25,000 nt of DNA from Owenia fusiformis. Lineage: Eukaryota > Annelida > Polychaeta > Sabellida > Oweniidae. The DNA is taken from positions 1 to 25,000 of the forward strand of contig CAIIXF020000249.1 in the NCBI GenBank assembly GCA_903813345.2, written 5' to 3'. The notes under the pieces were generated by a model. That model did no database searches and had not been told where the DNA came from. It saw only the letters and a program-made list of their open reading frames with translations. The first letter of the stretch is position 1. Every line of letters begins with the position of its first letter. The translations under genes were made by a program, and so were the position numbers. Shown piece by piece: positions 1 to 9,487 of the stretch.

Positions 1-422
1 TTTTTATATTTTTGGAAAAAACTAAACCGGAAGTGACCTAAATACAGTGAACGAAATACCCTAGATAATTCCCGGGGATTCATTCTATATTTTGGCGAAG
101 ATTTATATTTATATTCGCCAAATTAAAGCGGGCGCCAAATTAACCCAATCTACAGTATACATAGGAAATTTTGGTTGATTTCACAAAAAGTATTCAAAAA
201 ATACTGGCACAGTGTCTTACATGGTTAAGGAAAATATCTTATTACATACATTATGTGGGAAAAATATTTTTAAAATTGTAAAGAAAATGAGAAATTTTCT
301 CCATGAGTCCATGTACTTCAAAAAGTGAACTGTTGATTCACACTCGATTCCTCCATAAGAAACTACTCATAATCTATGAGCACTTGGAACAAGTGCATGT
401 TTACGTCCTTGTTATGAGATTG
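1..422. other. 3' flank of the TRIM gene, no gene seen
   Basis: AT-rich sequence downstream of the TRIM stop. I found no clear AATAAA on the minus strand. It contains one perfect inverted repeat (91-99 against 114-122), listed separately. Confidence 0.5.
91..122. repeat. Short perfect hairpin, 9-bp arms
   Basis: TTTGGCGAA at 91-99 pairs with TTCGCCAAA at 114-122 around a 14-base AT loop. A second near copy of the right arm (GCGCCAAATTAA) follows at about 130-143. It looks like a remnant of a small interspersed repeat rather than a terminator. Confidence 0.55.
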
Positions 423-1988
423 TTACTTCTTCAAAGTATATTGTTTTTGAGAAGTATCAACACAGGCAAAACTTTCATGTGAGCCAAATGCCACATCGCA
501 ATTTTCAACAAGTTTGAGGGCGACACCTGTTTGTATGGTCAGACTTGCGTCGATGTAGGGCTGCAGGTTAACGTTGCCATAACCATAACGATAATTATAG
601 ATTTGCCCACAACTTGCACATTGGCATCCATTTTGTCCATTACACTGGTTCTGTGTATGTCCACATACACATTCCCATTGGTGCACCTGATTTCCACATT
701 GAGAACATAGGTATCCTGTGTACCCTTGTGTACCCTGGCGTTTAATGTTACAAGTGGGACATTCCCATATAACATGGACTGGAATCACTTTCAACTCAAA
801 ATCACAATTTTCATCTTTGCTCGTTTTTGGACAATTGGGGCAAAAGCATTTAGTGCAATCACCTGTCCTGTGGCCACACTGGCAACGCCAGGTAAAATCA
901 CCAAGAGCATTACAAGTATTACACGAAGGACAATTTACACCCTGTTTTTGACAAATATCTCTGCAATTAGCAGATGAATAACCTTTACAAGACGGGCAGG
1001 TATATATGATGGGTGGGAATGACGCTTTGCCATGTTTTGTATCTAATGTAGTTGCAAGTTGTTTTGAAAACATAACAACATCTATATCGCGTCCGCAAGT
1101 GGTAAGAGTTTTCCCGAAGTCAATGATATTGTCCATTGCTTCCAATTCATTCTTCGCCTTTCTTTTTTGCTTTTCATATTCTTTGGTTTGTCGTTTCGCC
1201 TTGTCTTGGATTTCTTTTTTCAGTACTTTCTCTTGGGATGTTATCTTGCTTCTAAGCTTTTCAGCAAGCTTCGCAACTTCCTTGGTTGTTGTCTTCTCAT
1301 CATTGAGTAAAGAAGTATGGTTGCCATCCAGGTCTTTGATCAGTCCCTTCAGGTCATCCGCATCACTCTGTACGTCATCAAGCTTAGCCTGCAGGGCCTC
1401 TTTTTTGGTTGCAGCTGCCTGGGCAATTGTGACACATTTATGGCTATCGTGTTCTGTGATCTTGCACATCATGCATACGGGAGTATCACATTGTGTACAG
1501 AAAAGCTCTATGTACTTCCCAGCATGCGTCTCACATTCAACCTGTTGGGCGGCTTTGATCTGGGTAGCATATTTACCAGATTTCACCTCATCCAGTGGTA
1601 CGACATTGTGATTCCTTGTGAACTTGGAATAAGTGTGCATGGAAGCGTGTGACTTGCACATATCATCCAGACACTGTATACACTTATGTGAAGCGTCGTC
1701 ATCGCAGAACTCACACGTCACAGGACCAGCGCGCATTTTCCCCATAGCTTCTTGGAGTGAGTTGATCAAGAAATTCACGCGCAGGCCATCCACCCCTTTT
1801 TGCGTTGTTGTTTCACATCGACAGATTGGGCAGGATATGATGTGTTTGTTTTTGGCTTTGGCTTCTATCCTTTGTAGGCATTTTAGGCAGAAGGAATGCA
1901 GGCAGTCCAGAACTTTTGGGGTGACAAAAGGCTCGAAGCAAATTTTGCACTCAAGGTACTCATCCTTAATTTCTTGTGCAGTCGCCAT
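423..1988 (-). CDS. TRIM-type RING/B-box E3 ligase with duplicated Cys-rich C-terminus
   Basis: A single uninterrupted frame of 521 aa. Residues 14-56 form a C3HC4 RING (C14, C17, C29, H31, C34, C37, C53, C56), the module that recruits a ubiquitin-charged E2. Residues 92-127 look like a B-box 1 and 152-185 a B-box 2 (C152, H155, C164, C167, C172, C175, H180, H183). Residues ~190-290 are rich in K, E, Q and L and should form the TRIM coiled coil. No PRY/SPRY, NHL or filamin domain follows; instead residues 331-460 hold two copies of a Cys-rich module (CPxC, CxxC, WxCxCGH, C..CxCxxC), then a ~60-residue tail that I do not recognise. The start is well supported: ATG in a strong Kozak context (ACCATGG), with a splice acceptor 26 nt upstream. 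By family knowledge it is probably a cytosolic ubiquitin ligase, perhaps in innate immunity; the substrate is unknown. TRIM assignment is firm, the function of the C-terminus is not. Confidence 0.93.
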   Translation of the reverse strand: MATAQEIKDEYLECKICFEPFVTPKVLDCLHSFCLKCLQRIEAKAKNKHIISCPICRCETTTQKGVDGLRVNFLINSLQEAMGKMRAGPVTCEFCDDDASHKCIQCLDDMCKSHASMHTYSKFTRNHNVVPLDEVKSGKYATQIKAAQQVECETHAGKYIELFCTQCDTPVCMMCKITEHDSHKCVTIAQAAATKKEALQAKLDDVQSDADDLKGLIKDLDGNHTSLLNDEKTTTKEVAKLAEKLRSKITSQEKVLKKEIQDKAKRQTKEYEKQKRKAKNELEAMDNIIDFGKTLTTCGRDIDVVMFSKQLATTLDTKHGKASFPPIIYTCPSCKGYSSANCRDICQKQGVNCPSCNTCNALGDFTWRCQCGHRTGDCTKCFCPNCPKTSKDENCDFELKVIPVHVIWECPTCNIKRQGTQGYTGYLCSQCGNQVHQWECVCGHTQNQCNGQNGCQCASCGQIYNYRYGYGNVNLQPYIDASLTIQTGVALKLVENCDVAFGSHESFACVDTSQKQYTLKK

Positions 1989-2014
1989 GGTAACGCTGCT
2001 TTGAAAGTTTCTGT
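1989..2014 (-). other. 5'UTR exon piece of the TRIM gene with splice acceptor
   Basis: On the minus strand a pyrimidine-rich stretch ends in TTGCATTTCAG just above position 2014, followed by 26 nt and then the ATG. This looks like a 3' splice site, so the coding exon is probably preceded by an intron and a separate 5'UTR exon further up (above 2020). The UTR exon itself could not be located. Confidence 0.45.
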
Positions 2015-2879
2015 CTGAAATGCAAATGGAAATATTTCAATTGCTAATTAGTGTTCGGCGGGGGCATACACGTGATAGAGTGATTCAATGTGCTTGGAAC
2101 ATAGTTCTACTGAAGTCAATAAGATAAAAAGTTGAAAAATACAGTGCATGTATTGTTTCTCAAAACATGTATGCAAAGATAACATATTGCACTCAGAGTA
2201 TATATTTTATCCGACAAGGAGACAAGGATACAATGAAAATGACAAAACACTGATACACACACCTCTTTCAAAAATTCTATAATTGAGGCTGTCGACATTA
2301 ATTGTGTATTAAGTTGTAACTAAAATAAAAGAAAATCCTTATAAGAACAAAACTACAGAAGCAACGGTCACAGTTAACAAATATCAATTATAACCATCGG
2401 GGTTGCAAACAATCACTCCCGCCCATTTCCCTTCTGGCCATAATACTTGAGCAAAATAGAGCCTCTAAGTGCGTTCCTTAGTGCTTTTAGATTACCTCTT
2501 CTGCACTAAGGTTCCAATACACTGTTGGAAAACTGAGAGTATCTGACCTCAATTTTAATTTTCGCTGAATGCAAAATAAGATACTAAAAATATATTTTGA
2601 CAATCGGTTTCTATTTTCAATCTGCTAAATGTTCATAACAACAAAGTTTGGGGTCTAGGCAACACAACAGTATATAATTATGATGTTTCCACTTTTTTTA
2701 TGGTTATGATTACATCATTGAAAATACCACCCAAATATCCATGAAAACAATGCCAAGTTTATTTTTTATATCATAATTTTTCATTGATTTTTATATAAAA
2801 CAGGAGAATGTGCTTTAATTAGTTATTAGTAAACCTAAAAATAATCCATTCTGGCCATAGGGATACTTGTTATTTTGAA

Positions 2880-2880
<1 letters not shown>
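2015..2880. other. Upstream region of the TRIM gene, non-coding
   Basis: AT-rich, with stops in all frames apart from short chance frames. It presumably holds a 5'UTR intron and the promoter of the TRIM gene, but no promoter element stands out. A 9-bp-arm hairpin lies at 2476-2511 (CCTTAGTGC and GCACTAAGG). Confidence 0.4.
2476..2511. repeat. Hairpin with 9-bp perfect arms
   Basis: CCTTAGTGC at 2476-2484 and its exact reverse complement at 2503-2511 flank an 18-base loop. No function can be assigned. Confidence 0.5.

Positions 2881-2914
<34 letters not shown>
2881..2914. repeat. (TTGA)n microsatellite
   Basis: About eight and a half uninterrupted copies of the tetranucleotide TTGA. A simple sequence repeat, likely length-polymorphic. 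Confidence 0.95.
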
Positions 2915-3114
2915 TTCATTTATAAATGACCCCTTGGGGATGAAAGGGTTAATATCTAATCTCGCATTCACTAAAAATTCAAATAGAGGTCAGATTGTTA
3001 AAGCTGACACTTTCAACTTTCCGATGGTGGTGAATTATTTCACCCTAGTTTGCTGTACTTTAGTTCTTTCAAAATCATTCAGTTTTCACCATTCTGGGCA
3101 CTTGTCAATATCCT

Positions 3115-3529
3115 AGATGCGAGTAGAAATAATCTTAATTTGCGTCATTAAAAATTCACAAATCAGTCAAACTGGTGTCATATTTGGAATCTACATATAA
3201 AATTGCGTCTAAACATGTGGTTTTGAAAAGAGTTTATCAACTTTGAAAATTTAATTTTCTTTGAAAATGTGACTTCTAGGTCGGGGAGATTCCCCATAGA
3301 CCCCATGTTGTAAAACTGCAAAAAGTGAAATATCTTTTCTTGTGTTAGGCAGATAATATTTTCTTTTACAGGACATATTTTAATTTGTATAACTACAATG
3401 GTTATTTGAAAAGTGAACCATTAAAACTGATGCATATTCAAGTTTAAGGGAATTTTGTAAAACCGTTCCATGTTATTTTCCCCGAATCAGCCACCTGGTG
3501 GCGAAACCGGTAAATACCTACTCGCATCT
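3115..3529. mobile_element. Candidate short inverted-terminal element (~415 bp)
   Basis: AGATGCGAGTAG at 3115-3126 is repeated exactly in inverse orientation at 3518-3529. The interval is non-coding. No convincing target-site duplication is visible, so this is a candidate only. The right end sits beside the truncated foldback fragment at 3555-3621. Confidence 0.35.
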
Positions 3530-3554
3530 GAGTAATTGATTTTGGGCAAGTTGT

Positions 3555-3621
3555 CAAATGTGAACCCCCTTGGATTTTTTTTAAAAGTGAACCCCATTGG
3601 CAATTAATCTGGCTACGGGCC
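3555..3621. mobile_element. Truncated relative of the 4218-4424 foldback element
   Basis: The motif GGCTACGGGCCT at 3610-3621 and the preceding pattern of 'tgaacccc' blocks match the right end of the complete element at 4218-4424. The left end is missing, so this is a decayed or truncated copy. Confidence 0.55.
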
Positions 3622-4217
3622 TAACAAGTCCCACAATCTGAATCTGAATATCATTCCCTTGAATCAAGAATGATTCATACTTTCAAGAAGCATTTGAATT
3701 TGATCCATCAAAGGGGTTGGCATGAAACGCGTAGGGCTAGACAAGACTTTAAGCTTACAGAAAAGATTTTAAGACGGAAAGTCCATATAGATTATCACTA
3801 AGAATTTTACCCAGAATGTCTACTTATAATCAGCTTCAAATTTTTCTACAGAGAAATACCTTTGAAAATTTCAATTCAATCCCTCCAAGCGTTTTCGAAA
3901 TGTCCTTACGATCCACCTGCCCGGCAACTATCGACCTGCAGCAAAAATACTGTTGTGTCTTACCTTAATAAGATGTACAGCCTATGAATTTGACTTTGTT
4001 CATCAACGTCTGGCGGGTGTACGAAACTCAAGACTGATCAATAGTTCGATCGAATGTTATCTTTTAAAGAGCTTATTCAAGGTTTTGCTGATATGTGTTT
4101 CTTCGAAGTATGGGCTATTCACGCATTTCTTCGAATTGTGCTTCTCCGAAGTAGACGACTGATATTAAATATTTCTTTGAGTTGAATAGGCTCAGGTGAA
4201 GAGGTCTTTGAAGAGAG
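3622..4217. other. Intergenic, no gene seen
   Basis: Only short frames without recognisable similarity. No repeat structure noticed. Confidence 0.4.
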
Positions 4218-4424
4218 CAGGCCCGTAGCCAGGATTTGCCAAGGGGGGGTTCAATTTTCAAAAATTTCCAGGGGGGGTTCACATTTGACAATTTTGACCC
4301 AAATTAGGCTAAAATCACTAGAGAAGTGCTCAAAATGGTCAAAAACTGCATGATTTTGAAAGAATTTTTGGCCAGGGGGGGGGGTTCGCCCGAACCCTGC
4401 GAACCCCCCCTGGCTACGGGCCTG
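4218..4424. mobile_element. MITE-like foldback element, 207 bp
   Basis: The first 16 bases (4218-4233, CAGGCCCGTAGCCAGG) are the exact reverse complement of the last 16 (4409-4424). The element is flanked by GAGAG at 4213-4217 and GAGAG at 4425-4429, a likely 5-bp target-site duplication. The inside is non-coding, with G-runs on the left and C-runs on the right, so the inversion extends imperfectly inward. It is a non-autonomous DNA transposon; its superfamily is not assigned. Confidence 0.82.
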
Positions 4425-4969
4425 GAGAGTTTCACATTTTCACTTATTATATTTTTTTGGCATAACCGTGCGCTTTGAATAGTGAATAGTTGACCTTTAT
4501 TAGCCTTGCCCAAGTCGTTAGCTTTTCTCAATGACTTCAAAAAAACGTTTAACTTCCTTTCTGAAGTAAGCTTACGCGCTTTGAATCAACGGTTTTTACT
4601 CACGTCGAGAGCTACCATGTTAGATTTTGAAAGTATTTTGCAGGATTGATTACAACACACCGAAATCAGTACGATAATGAAATCATGTTCATTGTAAGCC
4701 TAATACAAATTATATCTGTTTCTATTTTGATAAAATATTTTCTTCGCAAGTACAAAAATTAAATCATACTTTTTTTTCCAGATATCCGTCCAAAAAGACT
4801 GAGTCCAGAAAATAGTTATGATTCCCAACGCTCAACAAAATCTTGATTTTTAAAATACCCACAATTAATATTACGTAAAGCGAACGGGTTGAAATGCAGA
4901 TCTTAACCGTTTACGTAACAAAAGTGAGGAATAAATTGAAGATTCTGTCCTCCCACGAACTATCATATG
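4425..4969. other. Intergenic, no gene seen
   Basis: AT-rich sequence without coding signal or recognised repeat. Confidence 0.4.
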
Positions 4970-4974
4970 AATGT

Positions 4975-5130
4975 CACTTGGGGATTCAGCGGGAGGGGGG
5001 CTTAAATTTTCAAAAGGGCCAAATTTTGGGGTTTTAGGGGCCAAACATTTTTATCTGCAGTACGGAATTTTTTCCTGAATTTAAATGTACCCCCCCCCCC
5101 CTTGGTAGCTTGCTTCTGGATCCCCCAGTG
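4975..5130. mobile_element. Second foldback element, 156 bp, different family
   Basis: The left terminus CACTTGGGGATTCAG (4975-4989) and the inverted right terminus (5116-5130) agree at 13 of 15 positions. AATGT occurs at 4970-4974 and again at 5131-5135, a probable 5-bp target-site duplication. As in the element at 4218, G-runs inside the left arm oppose C-runs inside the right arm. No coding capacity. Confidence 0.7.
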
Positions 5131-5255
5131 AATGTCGTGCGAAATCACTTGGATTTCCAAAAAACATTTGATGCTTTAGTCTTGCTCAAGCCCTTGTGTT
5201 GTAAAAGTAGATAGTCCAGGGTTTTGAAGCAAGATTGATGTGTAAGCCTATTATG

Positions 5256-6978
5256 ACGTGCACGGACCTGGGGACAATTAGAGAAATACGGCCTAATGTC
5301 ACCTTTAAACGTTAATACCCGCCTAAGTAAAAAACCTAAGCATGTGTTTCATATATCATTTTGAAGCCTTTTTTATGCGCGTTTCAGTGATACTATTTTT
5401 GCTCGAAAATTTCGATGTGATCTACCATTTTTTTAAAGTTAAAACTACCCCAACATCGAAAAATACGGTGTAAGACGTAACACTTTACCCTTAACCGGTT
5501 CGTTGAAATTATGATAACTTTTGAAGTAATAATCAGAATCCCATGAAATTTTCACATTTTGTTCAATTGACCATGTGTATTTATGACGTCATAATTGCGT
5601 AACGGCTACAATTTGAATTTTCTTATTTGGGCGCTTGCTACAATTTTCAAAATTATGTAAGGGTTTTCATCCGAAGGGGACAGGCGATAAGTTTACCTTA
5701 ATTTGACCTTCTTATTTAGGTTTAATTTGAATGAAAAATTAACTGCACAATATTGTCACGGCGAAATTTACAAAACAATAACCGGATTGTTTATTTTGCA
5801 AATTATATCAAAATAAGAGCTGATTTTCGAGACTTGAAAAAAATGTGACGCGTCGTTTTTTTACCACAAATTCCATACATATCAATTTTCACTATCGCCC
5901 CAAGTGGATTTCCCGACCGTTTTTCAAAATTTAAAATCATTTTAGAAATAATGTCCTCGAGATCTTGCTACCCTGTGAATTTTATCATCAGGGGTTTCAA
6001 TAAATATTTTTTCAACAGCCCTTCGGCAATTTCAACAGGCTGAATTTTTTTTTACCATTCGCCGCTCGCTTCGCTCGCATTCTCGTTCATATTTGGAGTT
6101 AAATTACCCCTTGCGCTTCCTCACTGTGACATAAAACGATAAAATCAGTATTTTCCTGTCACTTTAATACAAACTGTATATGACCAATAGATCTATTTGA
6201 CTTGTTCATTACTTTATGTGTTTTTTAAATGTTGACTCGTGTAAATTAATAAACTCAATATTTCTGACACATTATTAATCTCAATGAAATATAAAGATAA
6301 CATTCAATAGTTTGATATGCATTTTTGACTTGTAATTTTTTATTTGTTTTCAAATGTTGCCCTTTGTGCTTCCTCACTATGATGTAAGACAATGCCAAGA
6401 AGATCAATTGTATTGATTATACTGTTTGTTTTCAAGTATAATATAGTGTCCATTGAAAGTTGACAGGACAGTGATAAAGGTTTTTTGCTACTGACCCATT
6501 AGTCTCAAAGCAATGTTGGTTTGAGAGTAGGTCAATAAAAATGGTGGCCGGATTACAGTAAGATAATTATCTCAGTGTTTCTCTAAAACACTGCTGATTA
6601 TCTGCCTACTATACTTAGATTTTGCCTTCACAAGGTAGGCCAATTTATATTCTTTCATTTGATATGTCAAACTAAATTGATTTGTCTCATGTGTCAGCAA
6701 ATTCTCTCATCATTTGGACCGGCAATTTTTTCTCAATTTTTTTTCTCTCAAAATTTGAACCGGCGTTACTGGGATTTGAAGCGGCGTTATTGAAACCCCA
6801 GTATCATGATTAGATAAGGATGAAGGATTTTATTTTGAGGTTGACTAAACTTGAAAAAAATGTGACGCTCGTCGTTTTTGACGTTGTAATGCTGTTTGCG
6901 CCCTATACTGCTCATTGTTTTGTTTTGGTATTTTGACGCCATAATGTTACCCTAATTGTCCCCAGTTTCGTGCGACGT
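5256..6978. mobile_element. Candidate 1.7-kb non-autonomous transposon with inverted ends
   Basis: CTGGGGACAATTAG at 5268-5281 has an exact inverted copy at 6952-6965. The outer flanks are also similar in inverse orientation (ACGTGCACGGAC at 5256 against ACGTCGCACGAAA read inward from 6978). Inside, ACTTGAAAAAAATGTGACGC occurs twice in direct orientation (5832-5851, 6849-6868), and 'ggggtttcaataa' near 5990 recurs inverted near 6790. No transposase frame is present. A clean target-site duplication could not be defined, so the exact ends are uncertain and nested insertions are possible. Confidence 0.55.
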
Positions 6979-8902
6979 GTATATACGTTTCTGCCGAAAA
7001 GATTCTGATGATTCACTCTATATATCATGGGCTTTCATGAGAATGGTATGCAACTTCCCATATTTCATACATAAGTATTGCCTTGGGTTTCAAAATAGGA
7101 GAAAAATGCTTCTTATACACATTCCAATACAAGAAAAATCTTATTTTGTACTTTTCATGTATGATTTAAGAAAAAACTCAAGAATAAAAGCATGATTATC
7201 TACATTCATGTTGATAATTTAATATAAAATGGAATTCATCATAATTATGGCAATATTGAAAGTGAACATTCTCCCACAAATTATATTTTTATTGGAATGT
7301 GTTCTTGAATAATTACCCACAATGCAACATTCGAAGAGAACATTTTGATACTTTTACTTATCAGTATTTTTTGTTAACTTTTAAATGAGATTTAACATGT
7401 TTTATGCTTTAATGATATTCAAAATTGATTTTTCTTCAAGATAATACTAAAACACATACATTTATCTAAAACTATGAAATATTTTTCAAAAAAAAGAAGC
7501 ATGACACTGCTTGAACTGCATGTACCCTTCTCTTGAAAGCCCATGCATGTATATATCTAGAAATCAGGGGAAAGATAAATATTGCCAAACTTCGCCGACT
7601 TACCACTGAATTCCCCAGGGGATGATCCATTCCGTGGTAAGACGTGGTACAGCGTGAGTAAGTTAAATGGGTGATTAAGGATCTGGCACTTTGGCTAAAA
7701 ACGTGCCAAAGTTACAAAAAATGGAGAAAACGAAATACGAAAGTGCCGCGGTCGTATTTTTAGTTTATGCTTCCTAGCGCTATTTCTGCTATATTTAGAG
7801 TGTGATTCTTTTTGAATTATCTCCCTCGATATATTAACTTAACACTATTATTTTGCAGCATTACATAACAGTCAGGTCCATGTTCAGTTAAGAAATTTTG
7901 TTAATTGTAATAAATGTAAATTTGTTCGTATTTTGATATAATATTTCTACCGATTACTTCAAACAAACTTATTTTCTGGATAATTCGCTTTACCATTCGA
8001 ATCAACACTATCATTTTGCATCCACAGCACCGGATCATACACAATAATGAAATCATGGTAAAAAAGAACAGTATTATCGCCAGTTTGTTGGTTACAGTTA
8101 CATGTAAGAGACCGAGTCTCACTTTTCTGATACTGCTTGACGGTTTAATTAGCTTTGTGGGCATGCAATGGCAATCAGAAGACGGCGACTTTTATTCATT
8201 TTAGCTGCAATACAATAAACACTTTTTCCTGTATTCGTTTTTGAGCATGCTCGGTAGGCAAAATGAATTAGTCATATATGTTATCCCAATGGGTGAAGTT
8301 CGATGAAGACTGTAGAAAAGACATCCATCCACCCGTCCACCCCTCCGTTAATCCAATGTTCTAACTATTACGCACATATCGGTCGGCGGATTTGGTAATC
8401 AAATGTTATGGGCTGGTGCCCTTTGGGCTTGGGACCTATTTCTATCGGTTGAATTAAATTCTCACGCTGATTTGGAGCCAAAGGATCTTTACTCAATATG
8501 AATTTGAAACCCCGCCATTTTTTATGATTTCTTTTATATGAATACTAATTGTTTGATTTGATCCAACCTCTATGGGCTGATGTCATATGGGTGATAGATA
8601 TGGGAGAGCCTTCTCGAATGAGAAACCATGACATCTCATTTCTTCTCATTTTCGAGGCCCCTATACAAGGAAGTACGCGAGGCCCGTGTAGTTATAAGTT
8701 CGAGGCCCGAACGAGCTTGAGCGAGACTCGTAATTGAACTTTTTTCAAGCACAAAAAAAGAAATCAATTGTACTCTTTGATCACTTACATTAACGATATA
8801 AACTTTCAATTAGGATACACTTATCATTTAAATATCTTATATGCTATTGTACTCTATTTCAATCAATCTTTAAATCCTACGCTACCTAACTAGGGCCTAA
8901 CT
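6979..8902. other. Intergenic, no gene seen
   Basis: Short frames only, none with a recognisable domain or coding character. A GC-richer patch near 8650-8740 carries several 'gaggcccg' words related to the tandem repeat that starts at 8903. Confidence 0.4.
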
Positions 8903-9070
8903 GCAAGTGCATGGATCGAAAATTACCAACAGTTACGGCCTCGTTACGGCTCCCGTGCGAGCAAGTGCTTGGGTCGGAAATTACGGGTTCTTACGGGCCT
9001 TGTAATCACAAGCCAGTACGAGGCTCGGAAGTTACGAGCAATTACGGGACTCGTTACCAGGCCCGTACAA
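8903..9070. repeat. Degenerate GC-rich tandem repeat, three units of 51-58 bp
   Basis: Units start near 8903, 8961 and 9012. They share the core GCnAGTGC..GG.TCGGAAATTACG followed by a 'ttacgg..ctcgtta' block. GC content is clearly higher than the surroundings. Frames on both strands read through it, as expected for a GC-rich patch, and I do not consider them genes. Confidence 0.6.
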
Positions 9071-9129
9071 GGTTGTACAGAGACCGTTGAGGGAACAGGG
9101 CTCGTACAACCTCGTCTGGACCCTGATGT

Positions 9130-9487
9130 AATTTGCTTGTTTAGCCTACAATCCAAGATTTACAAGATTTGGATCATTTTATTTCTACTGATATCAACAA
9201 AATATCTAAAAACTGAATTCATAATATCAACATTTGAAAGGGAGGAAAAATATATACTAAGCAGAACTTGGGGCAAAAACAGTCTGTCATTTATGGCTGT
9301 TTTATCAGTTTTATATGGCAGTTTCCGCAGCAAGCTGGTTTTTAATTGCTAATAATAATCAGTAGGCCTATCGGTTAATTATTGATTAATCCAGGTTCAC
9401 AATTAATATATTTGAAGGTACAGTTGTTGGTAGACGTAGGCTATATGATGGCTATCTTGTTAGATTGTAAACAATAGTCTTGCAGTA
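9130..9487. other. 5' flank of the sulfotransferase-like gene
   Basis: AT-rich with no clear TATA box. The sequence TCTTGCAG ends at 9485, only 2 nt before the ATG. It could be a 3' splice site of a 5'UTR intron. Confidence 0.35.

Noticed and set aside
1006-1611. 201-aa frame on the plus strand
   Set aside because: It is fully antisense to the B-box and coiled-coil part of the TRIM gene, hydrophobic/Ser-rich, and has no recognisable domain: a shadow frame.
4304-4540. 78-aa minus-strand frame containing 'RPVARGGSQGSGEPP'
   Set aside because: That text is the translation of the foldback element's end and is not evidence of a gene.
6956-7195. 79-aa plus-strand frame
   Set aside because: It starts inside the right inverted end of the 1.7-kb element and shows no domain or homology that I recognise. 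No sign of a transposase.
7901-8204. Overlapping 87-aa (minus) and 62-aa (plus) frames with hydrophobic stretches
   Set aside because: AT-rich chance frames on opposite strands. The hydrophobic look comes from T-rich codons; no family recognised.
8969-9352. 127-aa plus-strand frame, with an opposing minus-strand frame at 8944-9156
   Set aside because: Both run through the GC-rich tandem repeat, where stops are rare by composition. The repeat units are visible in the translation and no domain is seen.
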